From positions 62,001 through 126,000 of the forward strand of contig NZ_JAXMOC010000001.1 in assembly GCF_034670125.1 (NCBI RefSeq): a stretch of 64,000 bases of DNA, read 5' to 3'. This DNA comes from Maricaulis sp034670125 (lineage in GTDB: Bacteria; Pseudomonadota; Alphaproteobacteria; Caulobacterales; Maricaulaceae). Below the pieces are notes generated by a model, which was not told the DNA's origin, did not search any database, and saw only the letters and a list, made by a program, of their open reading frames with translations. The translations under genes and the position numbers were made by a program. Each line of letters opens with the position of its first letter. Positions within the stretch are counted from its first letter, which is position 1. Positions 26,166 to 35,700 of this stretch are shown here, in pieces.

Positions 26166-26227
26166 CACGTCCTCCCCGACGCGTCGACCGGCTGTCATGT
26201 CGTGCAAGGCCTCTGACGGGCCCGCTG

Positions 26228-26620
26228 TCACGATGGAATGACGGCCGTGGTCTCGATTTCGACTTTGGCGCGCGCCTCGATCAATCCGTCGACAACCAGA
26301 AAGGCCATCACGGGATAGTTGCGCCCCATCAATTCCTTCCAGATCGCGCCGAGCTGCGGCCCGGCCGCCAGGTATTCGTCGCGATCACTGACATAACCGG
26401 TCATGCGGACCACATGTTCGGGACCGGCTCCGCCTTCCTTGAGGACCGCCAGCGTGTTGGCCAGCACCTGCCGGAATTGCTCGGCGAAGTCGTCAGAGAC
26501 GATTGTTTCGGTCTCGTCCCAGCCGATCTGACCAGCGACGAAGACCATCCGGCCGGACACGGCGATGCCGTTGGAATAGCCCTTTGGGCGCGGCCAGCCT
26601 GGGGGTTGCAATCGCTCCAT
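26228..26620 (-). CDS. RidA/YjgF family enamine/imine deaminase
   Basis: A 130-residue RidA-fold protein. The canonical substrate-binding Arg117 in IEARAKVEIE, the VFVAGQIGWD segment and the DRDEYLAAGPQ loop are visible. RidA proteins hydrolyse enamines or imines to ketones and ammonia. Its place in a 2-aminobenzoyl-CoA operon suggests it releases the amino group of the reduced ring (an enamine), which is inference. The ATG at 26620 overlaps the stop of the thioesterase gene (TGATG), preceded by GGAGGCGG. Confidence 0.87.
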   Translation of the reverse strand: MERLQPPGWPRPKGYSNGIAVSGRMVFVAGQIGWDETETIVSDDFAEQFRQVLANTLAVLKEGGAGPEHVVRMTGYVSDRDEYLAAGPQLGAIWKELMGRNYPVMAFLVVDGLIEARAKVEIETTAVIPS

Positions 26621-27033
26621 CACTCCGCCTCCTCAAAATCCAGCATTCGGCCCCGCAATTCCGGCAGGATCGAGATCGGTGTGTTGCCGGCCTGGTCGAT
26701 GAAGACCAGCGTCGGACGGGCGATCATCCGCACCTCGTCCCCGCATCGGGCGGTGATTGTGAGCTTGATGGAGGACCGCCCCAGCTCACGCACGACCAGC
26801 GAGAAAACCAGCGTGTCGTCGAGTCGGCTGGGCGCCTTGAATTCGGCCTCCATGCGCGCCAGCGGTACGCCGTGCGGCCCGTTCACGATCATCGCGTCGA
26901 AGCCATAGCCGACGCCTTGCTCGAACCAGTCCTCGATGGTGGCGTTGATCATCTCGAAATAGCGCGGGTAGAAGACGATCCCGGCCGGGTCGACATCGGC
27001 AAAACGAATGCGGCGGGTGACGTCAAAGCTCAT
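26620..27033 (-). CDS. Acyl-CoA thioesterase, 4-hydroxybenzoyl-CoA thioesterase family
   Basis: A 137-residue single-hotdog protein. RFADVDPAGIVFYPRYFEM near residues 10-28 is the signature of the Pseudomonas-type 4-hydroxybenzoyl-CoA thioesterase, with Asp15 as the catalytic acid. It may rescue CoA from stalled 2-aminobenzoyl-CoA or later intermediates. Overlaps of 4 bases with both neighbours mean tight translational coupling. Confidence 0.87.
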   Translation of the reverse strand: MSFDVTRRIRFADVDPAGIVFYPRYFEMINATIEDWFEQGVGYGFDAMIVNGPHGVPLARMEAEFKAPSRLDDTLVFSLVVRELGRSSIKLTITARCGDEVRMIARPTLVFIDQAGNTPISILPELRGRMLDFEEAE

Positions 27034-28205
27034 GGCGCGGCCTCCGCCAGATGGGCGCGGGCAATGACAAGCTTCTGGACCTCGGAGGCCCCCTCATAAA
27101 TGCGCAGCGCCCGGATTTCCCGATAGAGCGCCTCGGGCACACTGCCCTTGGTGACACCCAGACCGCCGAAAATCTGCACGGCGGCGTCGATGGCACGCTG
27201 GGCCGCTTCGGTGGCATAAAGCTTGGCCATGGCCGCCTCGCGTGTGACCCGCGCCGCGCCCTGGTCCTTGGTCCAGGCGGCACGATAGATCAGCAGGGCG
27301 GCGGCATCGATATCGACTGCCATTTCAGCCAGTTGAGTTTGCACGCCAGGCAGGTCGGCCAGCGGCGCCCCGAACAGGTTGCGGCCGCGGGCGCGCGCCG
27401 TGGCTTCGTCCAGCGCCCGACGGGCAAAGCCCAGCGCCGCGGCACCGACCGTCGAGCGGAAAACATCCAGCGTCCCCATGGCAATCCGGAAACCGGCTCC
27501 GCCCTCGCCGATGCGATTTGCGACCGGGACCCGGCACTGATCGAACCGGAGCCGCGCCAGAGGGTGCGGTGCGATGGTCTCGATCCGTTCGACCACCTCA
27601 AGACCTGGCGTCGTCGCCGGCACAATGATCGCACTGAGACCGCGCGCGCCGTCGGCTTCGCCGGTGCGGGCAAAGACGACATAGAAGTCGGCGATGCCGC
27701 CATTGGAGATGAAGGTCTTCTCGCCGCTGATGACATAGTGGCCGCCATCGAGGTCGGCCCGCGTCGAGATTGCCGCCACGTCCGATCCGGCCTCTGGTTC
27801 CGTCAGCGCAAAGGCGGCGCAGAGCTCGCCTGTCCCGGTCCCCGGCAACCACGCCTGCTGCTGATCGGGCGACCCGAACAGGGAGATGGCGCCAGAGCCA
27901 AGCCCCTGCATGGCAAAGACAAAGTCAGCCAAGCCGGAGCGATAGGCCAAGTGCTCGCGGATCAGACACAAGGAGCGGACATCCAGTTTCTCGCTCATGC
28001 CACCAAAGGCGGCCGGCACTGCATGGCGCGTGATCCCGACATTGCCCAATGCCGCACGGATCCCGGTGCAATCGGCATCGACATCGGCGTGATCGTGAAA
28101 GCCGTCAGAATCAAACTGCGCCTCCGCCCAATCCGACACCTCGCGGGCAAGCTTGCGATGACGGTCCTCAAGAAAGGGCCAGGCGAGATAGGACTGGTCA
28201 GACAT
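27030..28205 (-). CDS. Acyl-CoA dehydrogenase
   Basis: A 391-residue FAD enzyme that desaturates an acyl-CoA. FAD/substrate motifs include AFALTEPEAGSD near 130, VISGEKTFISNGG near 155 and FGGLGV near 345. The catalytic base is Glu371 in RIYEGASEVQ. In this operon it probably acts on the alicyclic or ring-opened CoA intermediate of anthranilate breakdown. It starts immediately after the hydratase stop and overlaps the thioesterase by ATGA. Confidence 0.92.
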   Translation of the reverse strand: MSDQSYLAWPFLEDRHRKLAREVSDWAEAQFDSDGFHDHADVDADCTGIRAALGNVGITRHAVPAAFGGMSEKLDVRSLCLIREHLAYRSGLADFVFAMQGLGSGAISLFGSPDQQQAWLPGTGTGELCAAFALTEPEAGSDVAAISTRADLDGGHYVISGEKTFISNGGIADFYVVFARTGEADGARGLSAIIVPATTPGLEVVERIETIAPHPLARLRFDQCRVPVANRIGEGGAGFRIAMGTLDVFRSTVGAAALGFARRALDEATARARGRNLFGAPLADLPGVQTQLAEMAVDIDAAALLIYRAAWTKDQGAARVTREAAMAKLYATEAAQRAIDAAVQIFGGLGVTKGSVPEALYREIRALRIYEGASEVQKLVIARAHLAEAAP

Positions 28206-29018
28206 CTAGTCGCCCTCGAAGACCGGCGTCTCGCGGGCGGCGAAGGCCCGGTAGGCGCGTTCAAAGTCCTTGGTCTGCATGCAGATCGCCTGGGCCTGGG
28301 CCTCTGCCTCGATGGCCGTGTGCAGACCCATGTCCCATTCGGTGTTGAGCTGGTTCTTGGTCATCGCATTGGCGAAGTTTGGTCCTGCCGCAATCCGGAC
28401 CGCCCAATCCTTCGCCGCCGGCATCAGGTCATCAGGCTCGACGAGTCGGTTGTAGAAGCCCCAGCGCTCGCCTTCTTCGGCCGACATCGAGCGACCGAGA
28501 AACAAAAGTTCGCTCGCCCGTCCCTGACCGATGAGGCGGGGCAGGATGGCGCAGGCTCCCATGTCACACCCGGCCAGCCCGACCCGATTGAACAGGAAGG
28601 CCGTCTTGGCAGCCGGCGTCGCAATGCGCAGATCCGACGCCATCGCCATGATCGCCCCGGCACCAACGCAGATGCCATCAACCGCTGCGATGACCGGCTG
28701 CGGGCAATCACGCATGGCTTTCACCAGATCACCGGTCATGCGGGTGAAATCGAGCAGGCCCGGCATTTCCATTTCGACGAGCGGGCCAATGATTTCATGC
28801 ACATCGCCGCCGGAACAGAAGTTACCGCCGGCACCTGTCACGATGACGGCCTGGACGGAGCGCGCATAGACGAGACCGCGGAACAGGTCGCGCAGCTCGG
28901 CATAGCTTTCGAAGGTCAGCGGGTTTTTCCGGTCCGGACGGTTGAGCGTGATCGTCGCCACGCCGTCTTCGAAGGACCAGAGGAAGTGTTCGGGGGCATA
29001 GGTTTCGGGATCCAGCAT
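28206..29018 (-). CDS. Enoyl-CoA hydratase/isomerase family protein
   Basis: A 270-residue crotonase-fold protein. The oxyanion-hole GAGGNFCSGGDVHEI near 65-80 and GVCVGAGAIMAMASDLRIA near 120 are intact. At the position of the usual second catalytic Glu the sequence reads GLAGCDMGACAI, so the standard Pro-Glu is missing and the chemistry may differ from simple hydration, for example ring hydrolysis. It lies 3 bases after the MarR gene and directly before the dehydrogenase gene in the same operon. Confidence 0.88.
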   Translation of the reverse strand: MLDPETYAPEHFLWSFEDGVATITLNRPDRKNPLTFESYAELRDLFRGLVYARSVQAVIVTGAGGNFCSGGDVHEIIGPLVEMEMPGLLDFTRMTGDLVKAMRDCPQPVIAAVDGICVGAGAIMAMASDLRIATPAAKTAFLFNRVGLAGCDMGACAILPRLIGQGRASELLFLGRSMSAEEGERWGFYNRLVEPDDLMPAAKDWAVRIAAGPNFANAMTKNQLNTEWDMGLHTAIEAEAQAQAICMQTKDFERAYRAFAARETPVFEGD

Positions 29019-29021
29019 GAT

Positions 29022-29495
29022 CTATCCGTCCTGTTCGGTTCGCAGGGAGCGCAAGAGGTGTTCGGTCTGGTCGGTCAGGCTTGCAGCCGCCTCGCCGGGC
29101 AGGTCGGCGAAAATGTCGGCCAGCCAGTCTGCATGGGCCTTGGCCATGATTGTGAATGTCGCGCGCCCGGCATCGGTCAGGTCGACGCGAAACCGGCGAC
29201 GGTCCTGCTCCGACGCGGTCCGGGTGACCAGCCCGTCCGCGACCATCCGGCTGATCAACCCCGTGACATTGCCATTGGTGACCAGAAGGCGTTCGGACAA
29301 CTCGCCCATCAACAGGCCGGCTTCGGCCCGGTCGAGGGCGGCCAAGGCATCAAAGCGCGACAGGCTGACACCAAACTCACGCTGGAAACGTGTTCTCAAT
29401 TCCCGTTCGACCAGGGCGGTCGGTCGATACAGCCTCAGCCACAACTTGACCGCCGCACGCCCGTCGATCGCTGTCGTTTGGGCAGGCCGTGCCAT
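29022..29495 (-). CDS. MarR family transcriptional regulator
   Basis: A 157-residue winged-helix regulator. LMGELSERLLVTNGNVTGLISRMVADGLV (about residues 60-88) is the recognition region and DRRRFRVDLTDAG the wing. It lies inside the anthranilate operon, between the SDR and hydratase genes, so it is very likely the local repressor, released by an aromatic-CoA ligand as in other aromatic pathways. A palindromic site at 32563 ahead of the operon is the probable target. The ATG at 29495 directly follows the SDR stop. Confidence 0.88.
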   Translation of the reverse strand: MARPAQTTAIDGRAAVKLWLRLYRPTALVERELRTRFQREFGVSLSRFDALAALDRAEAGLLMGELSERLLVTNGNVTGLISRMVADGLVTRTASEQDRRRFRVDLTDAGRATFTIMAKAHADWLADIFADLPGEAAASLTDQTEHLLRSLRTEQDG

Positions 29496-29496
29496 G

Positions 29497-30246
29497 TCAG
29501 ACGGCTCCGCCCGAAATCGCGATGGCCTGGCCGGATACCGAGCCGGACAGGGGCGAACACAGCCAGGCGACAGCCTCGGCGACTTCATCACCCTGGATCA
29601 AGCGGCCTTGCGGATTGGTCTTGGTCAACTCCGCCAGCGCCTGCTCACGGGTCCGGCCGGTCTTTTCCATGATGTTGGCGACGGAATTCTCGACTATCTC
29701 GGTCTCGACATAGCCGGGACAAACAGCGTTCACGGTGATCCGGGTTTGCGCGTATTCGAGCGAAAGTGACTTCGTCAGGCCGACAACAGCGTGCTTGGAC
29801 GCAACATAGGGGGCGACGTAGGCACCGCCGCGCAAGCCGGCGATCGAGGCAATATTGATGATGCGGGCATAGTCAGCGCGCATCATCGAACCGACCACGG
29901 CCTGGCTGCAGCGAACAAGCCCCTCGACATTGACTGCCTGGATACGCTGCCAATCGGCCATCGACGTCCGGTGAAAGGCCGCGGCCGACACGATTCCGGC
30001 ATTATTGACCAGGATATCGACCGCGCCCGCGGCCTCGAAGGCCAACCGGACGCTGTCCTCATCGGTGACATCGCAACGGATCGCGCTGGCTCCTCCAATG
30101 CCGCCTGCCGCCTCTCGCAGACGGTCCAGGTCCCGCCCCATCAAAACTGTCTCGACACCCTCCGCCGCCAGACGGCGCGCACAGGCCAGACCGATACCTG
30201 TTCCGCCCCCGGTAATGACGGCCCTTCGTCCTGCCAATGCGCTCAT
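29497..30246 (-). CDS. SDR family 3-hydroxyacyl-CoA dehydrogenase-like oxidoreductase
   Basis: A 249-residue classical SDR: TGGGTGIGLA near 12, NNAG near 83, IASIAG near 134 with catalytic Ser, YVASKHA for Tyr-x3-Lys near 150, and VCPGYVETEIV. It overlaps the monooxygenase/reductase gene by ATGA. In the 2-aminobenzoyl-CoA route an alcohol dehydrogenase handles the 5-oxo or 5-hydroxy ring intermediate, and this gene is the obvious candidate. The exact step is inference. Confidence 0.88.
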   Translation of the reverse strand: MSALAGRRAVITGGGTGIGLACARRLAAEGVETVLMGRDLDRLREAAGGIGGASAIRCDVTDEDSVRLAFEAAGAVDILVNNAGIVSAAAFHRTSMADWQRIQAVNVEGLVRCSQAVVGSMMRADYARIINIASIAGLRGGAYVAPYVASKHAVVGLTKSLSLEYAQTRITVNAVCPGYVETEIVENSVANIMEKTGRTREQALAELTKTNPQGRLIQGDEVAEAVAWLCSPLSGSVSGQAIAISGGAV

Positions 30247-32528
30247 GCCCGAAACTCCGTCTCGTTGGCGCGCTGGAGGTTGCGCGCGAGTTGGTCAAAG
30301 CCGGCTTGGTATTGCGGCGGCACGGCGGCTCCGCGATAGCCCAGCTCGGCAGCAGCACGCAGGGTCCAGTTGGGATCGAGCAGGTGCGGTCTCGCCAGAG
30401 CGACGAGATCGGCGCGGCCGGCGGCAAGGATCGAATTGACATGGTCCGGCTCGTAGATATTGCCGACGGCCATGGTCGCGGATCCCAGCGAATTGCGGAT
30501 CTGGTCGGAATAGGGCGTCTGGAACATGCGACCATAGACCGGGCGCCCCTTGGGGGTGGTCTGACCGGCGGAGACGTCGATCAGGTCAGCCCCGGCATCG
30601 ATGAAGGCCTGGGCGACGGCAACACTGTCATCGCCATCAATGCCCTGCCCCGCGACCCAGTCGGTCGCTGAGATCCGGACCGCCATCGGTTTTTCAGCCG
30701 GCCAGACATCCCGCATGGCGCGGAAGACTTCCAGCGGGAAGCGGAGACGGTTTTCCAGACTGCCACCATAGGCGTCGGTGCGGTGATTGGAGATCGGCGT
30801 GATAAAGCTGGACAGGAGATATCCGTGGGCGCAGTGCAGCTCGACCATGTCGAAGCCCGCCTCAACGGCCCGCCCGGTGGCCCTGACAAAATCGGCCAGG
30901 ACGCGGTCCATGTCGTCACGGGTCATCTCAATGGGCGCCTGGTTTCCCTCATCCCACGGTATCGGAGACGGCCCGTAGACAGGCCAATTACCCTCCGGCA
31001 ATGGCACGTCATAGCCCTCCCAGCCGATCCGCGTGGATCCCTTGCGGCCGGCATGGGACAGCTGGATGGCCATTTTCGCGTGGCTGTTCTGGTGTGCGAA
31101 ATCGGTGATCCGGCGCCAGGCCTCGACATGTTGATCCGTGTACAGCCCGGTGCAGCCTGGCGTGATGCGGGCATCGGCGCTGACATTGGTCATCTCGCTA
31201 TAGACGAGACCGGCTCCGCCCAGACAGCGAGCGCCGTAGTGAACCTGATGGAAGGCACCGGGCACACCGTTACGGGCCGAATACTGGCACATGGGTGAGA
31301 CGACGACGCGGTTTTCCAGTTGCATGTCGCGCAGGGTGAACGGCGCGAACATGGGCGGCTTCGCACCGGCCTCCCCGCCCGCCCCGGCAAACCAGCTCTC
31401 CACGCCAGCCAGCCACTCCGGGTCCCGCAAGCGCAGGCTTTCATGGCTGATCCGTTGCGAGCGGGTCAGCAGGGAATAGGCGAACTGTTTGGGCTCGAAA
31501 CCGAGGTACCGATCGAGATTTTCAAACCATTCGGTGGAGTTGCGGGCGGCGCTTTGAAGCTTGAGCACTTCAACCTTGCGCGCCTCCTGATAGTCAACCA
31601 GCCCCTCGGCAATCGGCTTGGTCGTACTGGTCAGGACATCTGCCAGCATGATCGCATCCTCGAAGGCCAGCTTGGTGCCCGAGCCGATCGAGAAATGGGC
31701 GGTGTGGGCGGCATCCCCGAGCAGGACGACATTGTCATGCACCCAGGCGTCACACAGAACCCGCGGGAAATTGAGCCAGGCCGAACCGCGCTTGTGCGCG
31801 GCATTCGACATCAACGCCTCGCCATCCAGCCAGGACGCGAATATCTGCTCGCAGACCCGACAGGTTTCCGCCTGATCCATGTTACCGAAACCCCAGGCCT
31901 CCCAGGTTTCGGGCGCGCACTCAACGATGAAGGTCGAGGTCTCGTCATCAAACCGGTAGGCATGGGCCCAGACCCAGCCATGCTCGGTCTCGGTAAAGAT
32001 GAAGGTGAAGGCCTCGAACACCTTGTGCGTGCCCAGCCAGACGAAGCGGTTGCGGCGGGTCTCGACATCCGGCTTGAAACGGGTCTCGAAACGCGTCCGT
32101 ATCTTCGAATTGAGCCCGTCAGACGCGACGATCATGTCGGCATCGGCAAAGGCCGACAGATCGCCATCGATCTCGGATTCAAAGTGCAAACCGACACCCA
32201 GTTCGCGGGCCCGGTCCTGCAGGATGTTCAGAAGATGCTTGCGACCGATGCCGCAAAACCCGTGACCCGTCGAGGTTTCGACAGTACCGCGGAAATGGAC
32301 ATCGATATCATCCCAGTGAGCGAGACTGTCCGCGATGGTCCGCGCGCTGTCCGGATCATTGCCGGCAAGATTCTCCATCGTCTGATCAGAGAACACCACA
32401 CCCCAGCCGAAGGTATCGCCGGGCTTGTTGCGTTCATGGACATCAATCTCGCAAGCGGGGTCGCGCAGCTTCATGGAAATGGCGAAGTACAGACCGGCAG
32501 GTCCGCCACCAAGACAGGCAATCTTCAT
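30243..32528 (-). CDS. abmA: 2-aminobenzoyl-CoA monooxygenase/reductase (FAD hydroxylase fused to old yellow enzyme)
   Basis: A 761-residue fusion. Residues 1-370 are an aromatic flavoprotein hydroxylase: GxGxxG at 7-12 (GGGPAG) and the GD motif VLLGDAAHTAHFSIGSG near 275. Residues 390-761 are an old-yellow-enzyme reductase: FAPFTLRDMQLENRVV, SPMCQYSA, HCAHGYLLSSF and NHRTDAYGGSLENR. This two-domain order is known from A. evansii 2-aminobenzoyl-CoA monooxygenase/reductase and salicylyl-CoA 5-hydroxylase-like proteins. It hydroxylates the CoA-activated ring and then reduces it, removing aromaticity without a ring-cleaving dioxygenase. First gene of the operon; the frame extends upstream but homology starts at MKIACLGGGPAG. 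Confidence 0.88.
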   Translation of the reverse strand: MKIACLGGGPAGLYFAISMKLRDPACEIDVHERNKPGDTFGWGVVFSDQTMENLAGNDPDSARTIADSLAHWDDIDVHFRGTVETSTGHGFCGIGRKHLLNILQDRARELGVGLHFESEIDGDLSAFADADMIVASDGLNSKIRTRFETRFKPDVETRRNRFVWLGTHKVFEAFTFIFTETEHGWVWAHAYRFDDETSTFIVECAPETWEAWGFGNMDQAETCRVCEQIFASWLDGEALMSNAAHKRGSAWLNFPRVLCDAWVHDNVVLLGDAAHTAHFSIGSGTKLAFEDAIMLADVLTSTTKPIAEGLVDYQEARKVEVLKLQSAARNSTEWFENLDRYLGFEPKQFAYSLLTRSQRISHESLRLRDPEWLAGVESWFAGAGGEAGAKPPMFAPFTLRDMQLENRVVVSPMCQYSARNGVPGAFHQVHYGARCLGGAGLVYSEMTNVSADARITPGCTGLYTDQHVEAWRRITDFAHQNSHAKMAIQLSHAGRKGSTRIGWEGYDVPLPEGNWPVYGPSPIPWDEGNQAPIEMTRDDMDRVLADFVRATGRAVEAGFDMVELHCAHGYLLSSFITPISNHRTDAYGGSLENRLRFPLEVFRAMRDVWPAEKPMAVRISATDWVAGQGIDGDDSVAVAQAFIDAGADLIDVSAGQTTPKGRPVYGRMFQTPYSDQIRNSLGSATMAVGNIYEPDHVNSILAAGRADLVALARPHLLDPNWTLRAAAELGYRGAAVPPQYQAGFDQLARNLQRANETEFRA

Positions 32529-32562
32529 CCCGGGCCATCTCCCCTCGAGAGCGCCCAATTAC

Positions 32563-32574
32563 TTTAGAACTAAA
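32563..32574. promoter_or_regulatory. Candidate MarR operator
   Basis: TTTAG-AA-CTAAA, a perfect AT-rich palindrome in a locally AT-rich patch, centred 40 bases upstream of the first gene of the anthranilate operon. Size and position suit autoregulation by the operon's MarR protein. Confidence 0.5.
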
Positions 32575-32622
32575 ATATTTGGATACAAGTCCCGAACGGA
32601 CCGCGATGTCGGCACAGTCGTT

Positions 32623-32652
32623 GCGGGTGTGAAGCCCCCGCTTCACACCCGC
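32623..32652. terminator. Strong hairpin downstream of the autotransporter
   Basis: GCGGGTGTGAAGC and GCTTCACACCCGC form a perfect 13-base stem with a CCCC loop. It lies 55-84 bases past the autotransporter stop. There is no T run on either strand, so it may be a terminator of the non-canonical kind or an mRNA-stabilising stem. Confidence 0.55.
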
Positions 32653-32681
32653 TCCGACGCCCGGCGCTCACCCCTGAAACC

Positions 32682-32700
32682 GGCGAAACCGGCTTTCGCC
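32682..32700 (-). terminator. Hairpin immediately after the autotransporter stop
   Basis: GGCGAAA (32682-32688) and TTTCGCC (32694-32700) with a 5-base loop, starting 7 bases after the stop codon. On the minus strand it is followed by GGTTTC only, so it is a weak intrinsic terminator at best, perhaps working with the larger stem beyond it. Confidence 0.45.
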
Positions 32701-32706
32701 AAGGCG

Positions 32707-35700
32707 TCAGTTGAAGCTGAACCGCAACTCCACCCGCGCTCCTCGCGCTTCGAAGTCAGCCTCACCCAGCCCGTCGACATCCATTTCAAGATGGATGGAT
32801 GCACCGGGTGCCAGCTGACCATGAAGGCCAAGTTTCGCGTCCGCCCGCAGGCCACCGGTCCCGACCAGTCGGCCATCAACATCAAGCAGTTCGGCGGGGT
32901 TGTAGTCCCACACTCCGGTGAGGGTGAGGCTCGGCTCCCACCAACCACCGCTCGCAGTATTGTAGCGATAGGCGATCTCCGGACCGGCGCGCAGACGGCC
33001 AATCGCGATGGTCTGCTCCGGGATGCTGATACCGAGCGAGTCGGTATAGGCGTCCTGGGTTTCCTGGAAGTGAGCAAGACTAGCACCCGGTCGGATCCGC
33101 CAGTCACCCGACCGCCACTCACCGGACAGATTCATGCGGAGCATGTAACGGTCCGTCTCGAACGTGTCCTCGTACAAGCCCAGCGGATCGACGGTGTTGT
33201 CCGACTGGCCGTAGAGCGCCAGGGCATCAAACCAGACACCCTCGCGGATCTCACGGACCACATAGGGACCCGCCATCCAGCCAGAACCACTGACCCGGGC
33301 GCCGCGGACGGCTCCGGCCCGTATGGCGATCTCGTCCGTCGTCTCATCGGCCCAGTCATGTTGCAGCATCACACCGGCAACCGTCCGGTCATCGACCGCC
33401 CAGTCAACGCCCAGCTGGACAACACCGAACGCGCTGTCAGCGGCATCACCGGACCGGTCATCGGACACCGACGCGTAGTTGGCAGCCAACCAGACATCAG
33501 CCTGCCCGCCATCGACCGATCGAGCCACATCCCCACCGGGCATTTGAGGCGTACTGGCCGCAGCGTAATTGCGCATTCCGGCCAGACTGGCACCCATCGA
33601 AACCATGCGATTGCCGCCATTGATGTCGGCCGAGAACTGGCCGGCAGACGTCGAGTTCCGGTCACGGGCCCGACGGGTCAGATCCGGAGCCGCGTTCAGC
33701 AGGCTGTCGGCGCGGCGGACCATGAAGTTGCGGATTGCGCGCTGGGTGGCCAACCGGACCTCCGCTTCGTCACGCGTATTGGCGAAGGTGCAGACAATGT
33801 CCTCATTGGCATCCAGGTCTATGTCGACACGGCCAGCTGCCAGATCAATTACGCTCCCATTGTCGGTATCGCCGACGCAGGAAATCGAGTCGATGCGCCA
33901 CCCCTCAGGCAGGGACTGCGTCACGTCATAACTGCCCAGCAGCTTGCGGACCGGTGCACTGGCCGCATGCCCGCCCCGGGTGGTCAGGCTGATGGCGTCG
34001 AGATCGGTGTCAGACGAGGCAAAGTCAAAGGTCGCATCACGCTGCACACCGCCCGGCGTCGTCGAGACCAGCTGGATTGAACCGCGGCGCTCCGCGATTG
34101 TCACTGTCAGCGGAATGGCCACCACGGTCGTGTTCCCGCTTGCCATCGCATGGGCATTCGGCGTTTTCGCCGCCGCACCGCCGCCACTCAGATTGATCAC
34201 GGTCACCGTGCCGGTATAGGTGCCGGCTTCGAGTCCATTGGCGAGTTCATTGACCGAAATCGTCAACACCAAGTCTCCCAAAGACGGTATCGTTCCGGTG
34301 CGCGGATCGACATCCAGCCAGGGCACGTCCACCTGGACCAGGAAATCAACCGCCTGACTGCCCGGATTGGTAACCCGCGCGGTCGCTGTGATCTCGGTCG
34401 GATCTGCAACATCTTCGGCCACCACGACGGCGACCTCGATCGGCTCGGCGACAGCCTCAAGGCTCGCCTCGCCGGCCAGGTTACCATTCCCGGCGGCATC
34501 CTCGGCGGCGCCGGCGGCGACGCCGAGCGTGATGGTGCCGAGCGTCTGCGGCGTCACGGTCACAGACCAGCTGGTCTCGTCGATGGCCGCGAACTCAGAC
34601 AGGTCGCCATTGCTGACGACGATGTCGTCCACAGCAAAACCGGTGACCGCTTCAGAGAAGGTGAAAACGGCGGAGAACACGCCTTGCGTTTCCTCACCGG
34701 GCACCGTGATTTCCAGGCTCGGCGGCGTGTTGTCGGTGACAAGCGAATAGGTAGCCGCCGCGGTATTGCCATTGCCGGCCGCGTCAACAGCGCTGTCGGC
34801 CGCGACATCCACGGTCACCGGGCTGCCGCCAGAAGGCGTCAGGACCACGGTATAAACGGCGCCGGCGCCCGCAAAATCCGACAGGACCGCATTGGTCACA
34901 ATGACATCTCCCAGCTCGAAGCCGGTGACATCTTCGTCGAACGTGATCGTCAGGGTGAACGCATCAACGACCGGTTCGGTCGCATCGGAACCGAGAACCA
35001 CGCCGGGCGCCGACTGGTCATTCTCGATGACCAGGCTTGCAGCGGCGACATTGCCGTTGCCGGCATCGTCGGTTGCCGATCCCGCCGCAAGGTCAATCGT
35101 CACATCGCCATCTGCGGACGGCGTCACCGTCACCGACCAGGACGCGCCTGACCCGGTCAGGTCAGAGGCGACACCGTTATCAACACCAAGGTCACTCAGT
35201 TCAAACCCGCTGACATCCTCGGAAAATTCCACGGTTACCTCGAACGGGCCGGCGACCGGCCCAGCAACCGCACTGGCCAGCACCACGGTTGGCGCGCTGG
35301 CATCGGACGTGATCGAAAACTGGCTCGCGGCTTCATTGCCATTGCCAGCCGCATCGGATGCCGCATCAGCGGCAAGGTCTACCGTCACCGTACCGTCCGC
35401 CGCCGCGGTCACTGTGGCCGTGTAAACAGCGCCGGAACCGGCGAGGTTTGAGGCGACGCCATTGCCGATTGACAGATCGCCCAGCTCAAAACCGGTGACA
35501 TCTTCCGAGAACGTGACGACCAGCGTGAACACGCCTGATACCGGATCGCTCGCAGCGCTCGACAGCACGACCGTGGGAGCAATCACGTCATTTTCCAGAA
35601 TGAAGGTGTTCTCATTGGTGCCGGTTGGCGTCGTGTTCGCCAGAACCGTCCCTGCGGAATCGGCAATGTCGGTGCCGCCGGACAGCGACAAGGTCACCGT

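Noticed and set aside
27051..29672. Very long plus-strand open frame (873 codons) opposite the anthranilate operon
   Set aside because: It runs antisense to five clear minus-strand genes, is rich in His, Arg and Gly as expected for a GC-rich shadow frame, and has no motif or convincing start.
31320..34080. Long plus-strand open frames opposite abmA and the autotransporter 3' part
   Set aside because: Same antisense shadow pattern; the minus-strand genes have clear domains and the plus frames have none.
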